Made by a program: the position numbers and the translations under genes
Part shown: positions 60,513-64,000 of the stretch, piece after piece
Layout: each line of letters starts with the position of its first letter
How positions within the stretch are numbered: position 1 is the first letter of the stretch
Assembly: GCA_965219305.1 (NCBI GenBank)
Contig: OZ244725.1
Span: forward strand, 2,480,001 to 2,544,000
DNA: 64,000 bases
Reading direction: 5' to 3'
Origin: DATHTS01 sp965219305
GTDB taxonomy: Bacteria; Acidobacteriota; Blastocatellia; Pyrinomonadales; Pyrinomonadaceae
The notes under the pieces: generated by a model
Databases searched by the model: none
Told to the model about the DNA's origin: nothing
Seen by the model: the letters and a program-made list of their open reading frames with translations, nothing else

Positions 60513-62963
60513 TTATTTCGCATTAAAACGACTAATTTGCCATTTGATTTTCCCTTTGGAAAAATCGTTTTTCAAAACGTATTTGTCTTTCACGGCGTTT
60601 AGTTCGAGCGTCTGCAAATTTCCATTCGGCAGAGCGAATTGTGTCGCAACAGGCGAATTATCGGTGCTGAAAACTTTTAACTCGACATCGTTCCAATCAA
60701 TTTCCGCCGTGTTTTGCGCGGGTTTGACGAACGGCAAAACCGTGTGATCTTTGACAAGCAAAATTACCGGAATTTCGCCCGCCACGATTTCGTGCCAACG
60801 TGCGCCTTCGTAAATTTTTCCGGTTTGATAATCGAACCATTTGCCTTCGGGAAGATAAACTTTTCGCGCGTTTTTTCCGGTTTCCAAAATCGGCGCGACG
60901 AGCAGATTTTCGCCGAACATATATTCGTCTTCGATCAGCCACGAAGTTTCATCATTCGGAAATTCAAAAAACAATGTTCGCAGCATCGGAAAACCTTTCG
61001 CGGCGGAATCTTTTGCTTGCGCGTAAATATACGGCATCAGAGAATAGCGCAAATTCAAAGCGCGGCGAAAATCTTCCGTCAACGCTTCGTCATATTCCCA
61101 AGGCTCGCGCGGTGGCGCACCGTGCGAACGAGTGTGCGAAGTCAAAACGCCGAACGCCATCCAACGCCTGTATAAATCGCGCGGAGCTTTGTCCACGAAA
61201 CCGCCGACATCGTGACTCCAAAACGTAAAACCGGAAAGCCCGAACGACAAACCGCCGCGCAATTCTGCTGCCATCGCGGAATCGGTATTTTCCGCGTCGC
61301 CGCCCCAGTGAAGCGGATAACGCTGACTTCCCGCCCACGCGCTCCGCGCCCAGATTATTGAATCGCCCGTCGTCTTTTTCGTGATTTCCGCGACCGCTTT
61401 GTTGTAGCGCAATGGATAAAGATTGTGTTCGTAAAGTCCCGATTTTCCCGAAGCATAAATGCCATTTATCGGCGCACCTTCGCCGAAATCTACCTTGATC
61501 GCGCCGACTCCCATTTTCAAAAGTTTTTCGAGTTTGCCCTGATACCATTTGACCGCCGCCGGATTGCTCATATCCAAAACCGCGTCTTCAAACGGCATTT
61601 TTCCGCTCTCGTTTTTCACGGCGTAACCTTTTTCGACGATCTCTTTGTAAAGCTCGTTTTTCGGCGTGAAATATGTATATTGCCAGAGCGAAACTTTGAA
61701 TCCTTGATCTTTCAAATCCGAAATCATCTTCTGCGGATTTTCAAATCGAGTTTTTGAAAATTCATAATTGCTGCGCCAATCGGTTTCAAACCAGCCGGTA
61801 TCTAAATGAATCACGTCCGCCGGAATTTTATACTGCCGGAGTTTCGCCGCAACATCGCGCACTTCCGCTTCGGATTTATAAGTAATCCGGCTCATCCAAA
61901 AACCGAATGACCAAAGCGGCGGAACTTCGCTTTTGCCCGTTAAATTCGTGTATTCGTTCAAAACGTCTTTCGGCTTGCCTAAAAAGATGAACAAATCGAG
62001 TTCGTCGTCAGCCGAATAAATCACGTTGTGCGCGTCGTAAGATTGCCCGAAATCGAATGTCACGGGCGCGGACGTGTGAACGAACATTCCGTAGCCGTTA
62101 CTGCTCAAAAAAAACGGAATCGGTTTATACATCAAAGCCGACTGCACGCCCATTCCGTCGCGCGTAAAAGCGTTGATTTTCTGCCCGCGTTTATTCAAAC
62201 GTGTAAAAGATTCGCCCGTGCCGAAGATTTTTTCGTCGTGCTGTAATTCAAAAGTCGCGGCAAAACGTCGGCTCAAATCTTCGGCGCGGCGAACGAATGA
62301 AAAAGGCGTGGTCGAAAGATAAGTGTGCGGATCGCCGATATTTTGCGTGCGCGTTAAAAGTTTTCCGCTCGCGTCATAAAACTCGATATGCCACGGATTT
62401 TTGATGATTTTCACTTTACCGAATTCGCTCGTGTAAACGATTTCATTTTCCGAATTCGAAACTTTCCACGAATTATCTTTTTTCGGAACGCCCGCAAGCA
62501 TCAGAGAATTTCCATCGCCCAAATCATTGGCGCGTGAATTAAATCTCAGACGAATCGTGCGCGAATCAACAAACGAAATAGAAAACGGCAAACTCGGATT
62601 TTCGTCATATTCCGTGCCGGGAAATTCCGTTCCTTTCGCTTTCGATAAAGCGACATCAATCTTATTAAACGAAAGCGTCGTGCTTTTCAAATATCTGTCC
62701 CAAACCAAATTTCCCGTTCCGCTTTTCGCATCAAAATCCGCAATTTTACTTCCGATGAAATAGACGTTTTCCATCTTTTGAAAATCACGGCTGACATCAA
62801 TCGGATCGCCGAGAACTTGTGCGTTAATGTTATTTATAGAAAGAAAAAATAAAATACTGAAAATTATAAAATAAGTATTTTTAGATAAATGGAAATTTTC
62901 AAGTTTAAAAGTATTCAAATTTTTCTCCAATCGCAAAATTTTATCCGTAGTTAGATTTTCCAC
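60513..62963 (-). CDS. Secreted GH31 alpha-xylosidase/alpha-glucosidase
   Basis: An 816-residue GH31 enzyme. It starts at GTG with an unusually long N-terminus before the hydrophobic segment 'NTYFIIFSILFFLSINNINAQ'. The nucleophile Asp lies in 'GAIKVDFGEGAP', the form seen in YicI-type alpha-xylosidases (KxDFGE), and the acid Asp in 'RYPLHWGGDAENTDSAMAAELRGGLSFGLSGFTFWSHDVGGF'. Other blocks: 'PPLWSFGFWMSRITYKSEAEV' and 'YIYAQAKDSAAKGFPMLRTLFFEFP'. Removing xylose from xyloglucan oligosaccharides is the best guess. A small unknown gene and GH27 lie upstream. Confidence 0.9.
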   Translation of the reverse strand: MENLTTDKILRLEKNLNTFKLENFHLSKNTYFIIFSILFFLSINNINAQVLGDPIDVSRDFQKMENVYFIGSKIADFDAKSGTGNLVWDRYLKSTTLSFNKIDVALSKAKGTEFPGTEYDENPSLPFSISFVDSRTIRLRFNSRANDLGDGNSLMLAGVPKKDNSWKVSNSENEIVYTSEFGKVKIIKNPWHIEFYDASGKLLTRTQNIGDPHTYLSTTPFSFVRRAEDLSRRFAATFELQHDEKIFGTGESFTRLNKRGQKINAFTRDGMGVQSALMYKPIPFFLSSNGYGMFVHTSAPVTFDFGQSYDAHNVIYSADDELDLFIFLGKPKDVLNEYTNLTGKSEVPPLWSFGFWMSRITYKSEAEVRDVAAKLRQYKIPADVIHLDTGWFETDWRSNYEFSKTRFENPQKMISDLKDQGFKVSLWQYTYFTPKNELYKEIVEKGYAVKNESGKMPFEDAVLDMSNPAAVKWYQGKLEKLLKMGVGAIKVDFGEGAPINGIYASGKSGLYEHNLYPLRYNKAVAEITKKTTGDSIIWARSAWAGSQRYPLHWGGDAENTDSAMAAELRGGLSFGLSGFTFWSHDVGGFVDKAPRDLYRRWMAFGVLTSHTRSHGAPPREPWEYDEALTEDFRRALNLRYSLMPYIYAQAKDSAAKGFPMLRTLFFEFPNDETSWLIEDEYMFGENLLVAPILETGKNARKVYLPEGKWFDYQTGKIYEGARWHEIVAGEIPVILLVKDHTVLPFVKPAQNTAEIDWNDVELKVFSTDNSPVATQFALPNGNLQTLELNAVKDKYVLKNDFSKGKIKWQISRFNAK

Positions 62964-62984
62964 CTAAAAAGTTTAACCACAGAT

Positions 62985-63269
62985 TCACAAAATTAATTCG
63001 AGATAGAACGCTTCTATTTCAGCTTCCATATAAGGACCATCGCCGACCTCATCAAATTGTGGTGAATCGAAAACAATCCAATAAAATGTTTTTCTGCCTT
63101 TTTTCGGCGTATCAAATTCTCTCTTAAAATTATCTATCCAACCATTACTCATTGATAAAACATGACTTGGAGCTTTGGAAACTAACCCTGTTATCCCTTT
63201 TGAAAAAGCTCCGTCAGAAGAAAGTTTTACCTTTTGTCCGACAGAAAAATGTTTATGTTTGGATTCCAT
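62985..63269 (-). CDS. Hypothetical small protein, SH3/KOW-like
   Basis: A 94-residue protein without signal peptide: 'FSVGQKVKLSSDGAFSKGITGLVSKAPSH' looks like an SH3-type barrel (VGQxVxL...GxxGxV), and the C-terminus is acidic ('QFDEVGDGPYMEAEIEAFYLELIL'). I do not recognise the family. It sits between GH27 and GH31 on the same strand with gaps of about 15-20 bp, so it is likely expressed with them, which is odd for a presumably cytosolic protein in a glycosidase operon. Confidence 0.65.
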   Translation of the reverse strand: MESKHKHFSVGQKVKLSSDGAFSKGITGLVSKAPSHVLSMSNGWIDNFKREFDTPKKGRKTFYWIVFDSPQFDEVGDGPYMEAEIEAFYLELIL

Positions 63270-63284
63270 GATTTCTACAAAGAA

Positions 63285-64000
63285 CTATTTCGACAAGCGA
63301 AACATCAAAACATCGTGCGCCGGAAGTTTTGCTTTTAATGTTGTGTTTGTATCGCCCGAATTCTTCTTTGCCCACAGATCGCGGATTTTGTAAACCGTCT
63401 TTTTCGCGTCGAATTGTTTTCCGAAATTGTCGTCTTTGATAAAACTATCTTTCCAATCGAAGCTTATATTTTTCGTTTCTTTGCCGCGATTCAAAAAGCA
63501 AAATGCCCATTCATCATTTGCCAAAGGTTTCACCCAAATTTCCAGATTGTCTTCCGTGATTGCCGGAAAACCCTGAATTCCGAGCGCGTCTTGATCAACG
63601 GCGACGACTTCTTTATTCGTCAAAATGTCTCGCGTTTCCTTCGACATATTTCGCACATCGTTTCCGGCGATCAAAGGCGCGGCGAGCATCGTCCACATCG
63701 AAAAATGCGCGCGGCTTTCATTATCAGTCAAGCCGGAATTTCCGACTTCCATCATATCGGGATCGTTCCAATGTCCGGGCGCGGCGTGAATTCGCAAGGA
63801 TTTCTGCTTGTCCAAAATCCGCATAATTCCCCAACTCGACCACGAACCGTGATTTTCTTCGCACTCCCAGCAATCGGTAATATCGCCCGTCGTGCGCCAC
63901 AAATGCCCGATCGGTTTCGCCCATTCCCACGGCTTGTTATCGCCCCATTCGCAGATGCTGAAGACAATCGGTCTGCCGGTCGCATAAAGCGCGTCGCGCA
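63285..64000 (-). CDS. GH27 alpha-galactosidase, C-terminal part only
   Basis: The frame is open to the right edge, so the N-terminus and nucleophile region lie outside. Visible blocks: 'GRPIVFSICEWGDNKPWEWAKPIGHLWRTTGDITDCW', the acid/base Asp in 'APGHWNDPDMMEVGN', and 'SRAHFSMWTMLAAPLIAGNDVRNMSKETRDILTNKEVVAVDQDALGIQG', all typical of GH27. The C-terminal beta domain ends 'AHDVLMFRLSK'. It removes alpha-linked galactose from galactomannan or xyloglucan side chains. First visible gene of the minus-strand group with GH31. Confidence 0.92.
   Translation of the reverse strand, partial: RDALYATGRPIVFSICEWGDNKPWEWAKPIGHLWRTTGDITDCWECEENHGSWSSWGIMRILDKQKSLRIHAAPGHWNDPDMMEVGNSGLTDNESRAHFSMWTMLAAPLIAGNDVRNMSKETRDILTNKEVVAVDQDALGIQGFPAITEDNLEIWVKPLANDEWAFCFLNRGKETKNISFDWKDSFIKDDNFGKQFDAKKTVYKIRDLWAKKNSGDTNTTLKAKLPAHDVLMFRLSK

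Noticed and set aside
1..64000. CRISPR arrays, rRNA, tRNA, prophage or integrative-element ends
   Set aside because: No regular spaced repeats, rRNA-like blocks, tRNA cloverleaf, phage structural genes or integrase were seen.

Overview
The window looks like a chromosomal segment of an Acidobacteriota member, most likely class Blastocatellia (Pyrinomonadales-type). This is inferred from protein families, not from a marker gene. The signs are several FG-GAP/VCBS + ASPIC/UnbV secreted proteins, a VWFA protein of the Acidobacteria type with a 'KPEDFEIYEN' segment, many secreted glycoside hydrolases, ROK regulators, and moderately AT-rich DNA with GC-rich third positions. No rRNA, tRNA or CRISPR array was seen.

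Layout. 1-3.2 kb: a minus-strand group (M1 aminopeptidase cut by the window edge, PHP phosphoesterase, Dabb protein, SRPBCC protein, thioredoxin-fold protein). 3.4-6.7 kb: a GAF/AAA+/Fis sigma-54 activator divergent from an ammonium transporter; the gap holds a good -24/-12 promoter and palindromic upstream sites. 6.7-9.2 kb: an insertion-sequence graveyard (IS5 tail, IS3 tail, and an IS3 element split by an IS110 element). 9.5-12.5 kb: ROK regulator, C-N hydrolase, and a UPF0175/DUF3368 antitoxin-toxin pair. 12.6-23.3 kb: a very large TPR/VCBS/UnbV protein, a DegT aminotransferase + NeuC-type epimerase pair framed by palindromic repeats, a vanadium-haloperoxidase-like protein, and a VCBS/UnbV-TlpA protein whose frame contains an internal TGA.

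23.5-42.9 kb is a long co-directional sugar-use region: ROK regulator and XylGHF-type ABC importer, phosphofructokinase, mannose-isomerase-type cupin, GH2 beta-mannosidase, GH16, lactonase, ROK sugar kinase, GH20, GH5, GH3 and a Gfo/Idh/MocA oxidoreductase. The gene set suggests hydrolysis of beta-mannan/glucan outside the cytoplasm, import, phosphorylation, isomerisation and entry to glycolysis. 42.9-46.2 kb is a VWFA gene split by a fresh ISAba1-like IS4 element with a perfect 9-bp target duplication. 46.4-64 kb holds a second carbohydrate region: aldo/keto reductase, two esterases, GH115 alpha-glucuronidase (interrupted by an in-frame TGA), GH3-PA14, TolB-like protein, sugar isomerase/epimerase, MFS transporter of the hexuronate/galactonate type, SDR, GH31 alpha-xylosidase-like enzyme and a GH27 alpha-galactosidase cut by the window edge. 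This set fits glucuronoxylan, xyloglucan and galactomannan side-chain removal.

The points most worth following are: (1) the UGA inside the VCBS/UnbV-TlpA gene, followed by a hairpin with the geometry of a bacterial SECIS element; (2) the IS110-in-IS3 nesting that lets both junctions be read to the base; (3) the sigma-54 ammonium-transport switch; (4) candidate regulatory palindromes shared by the sugar operons.
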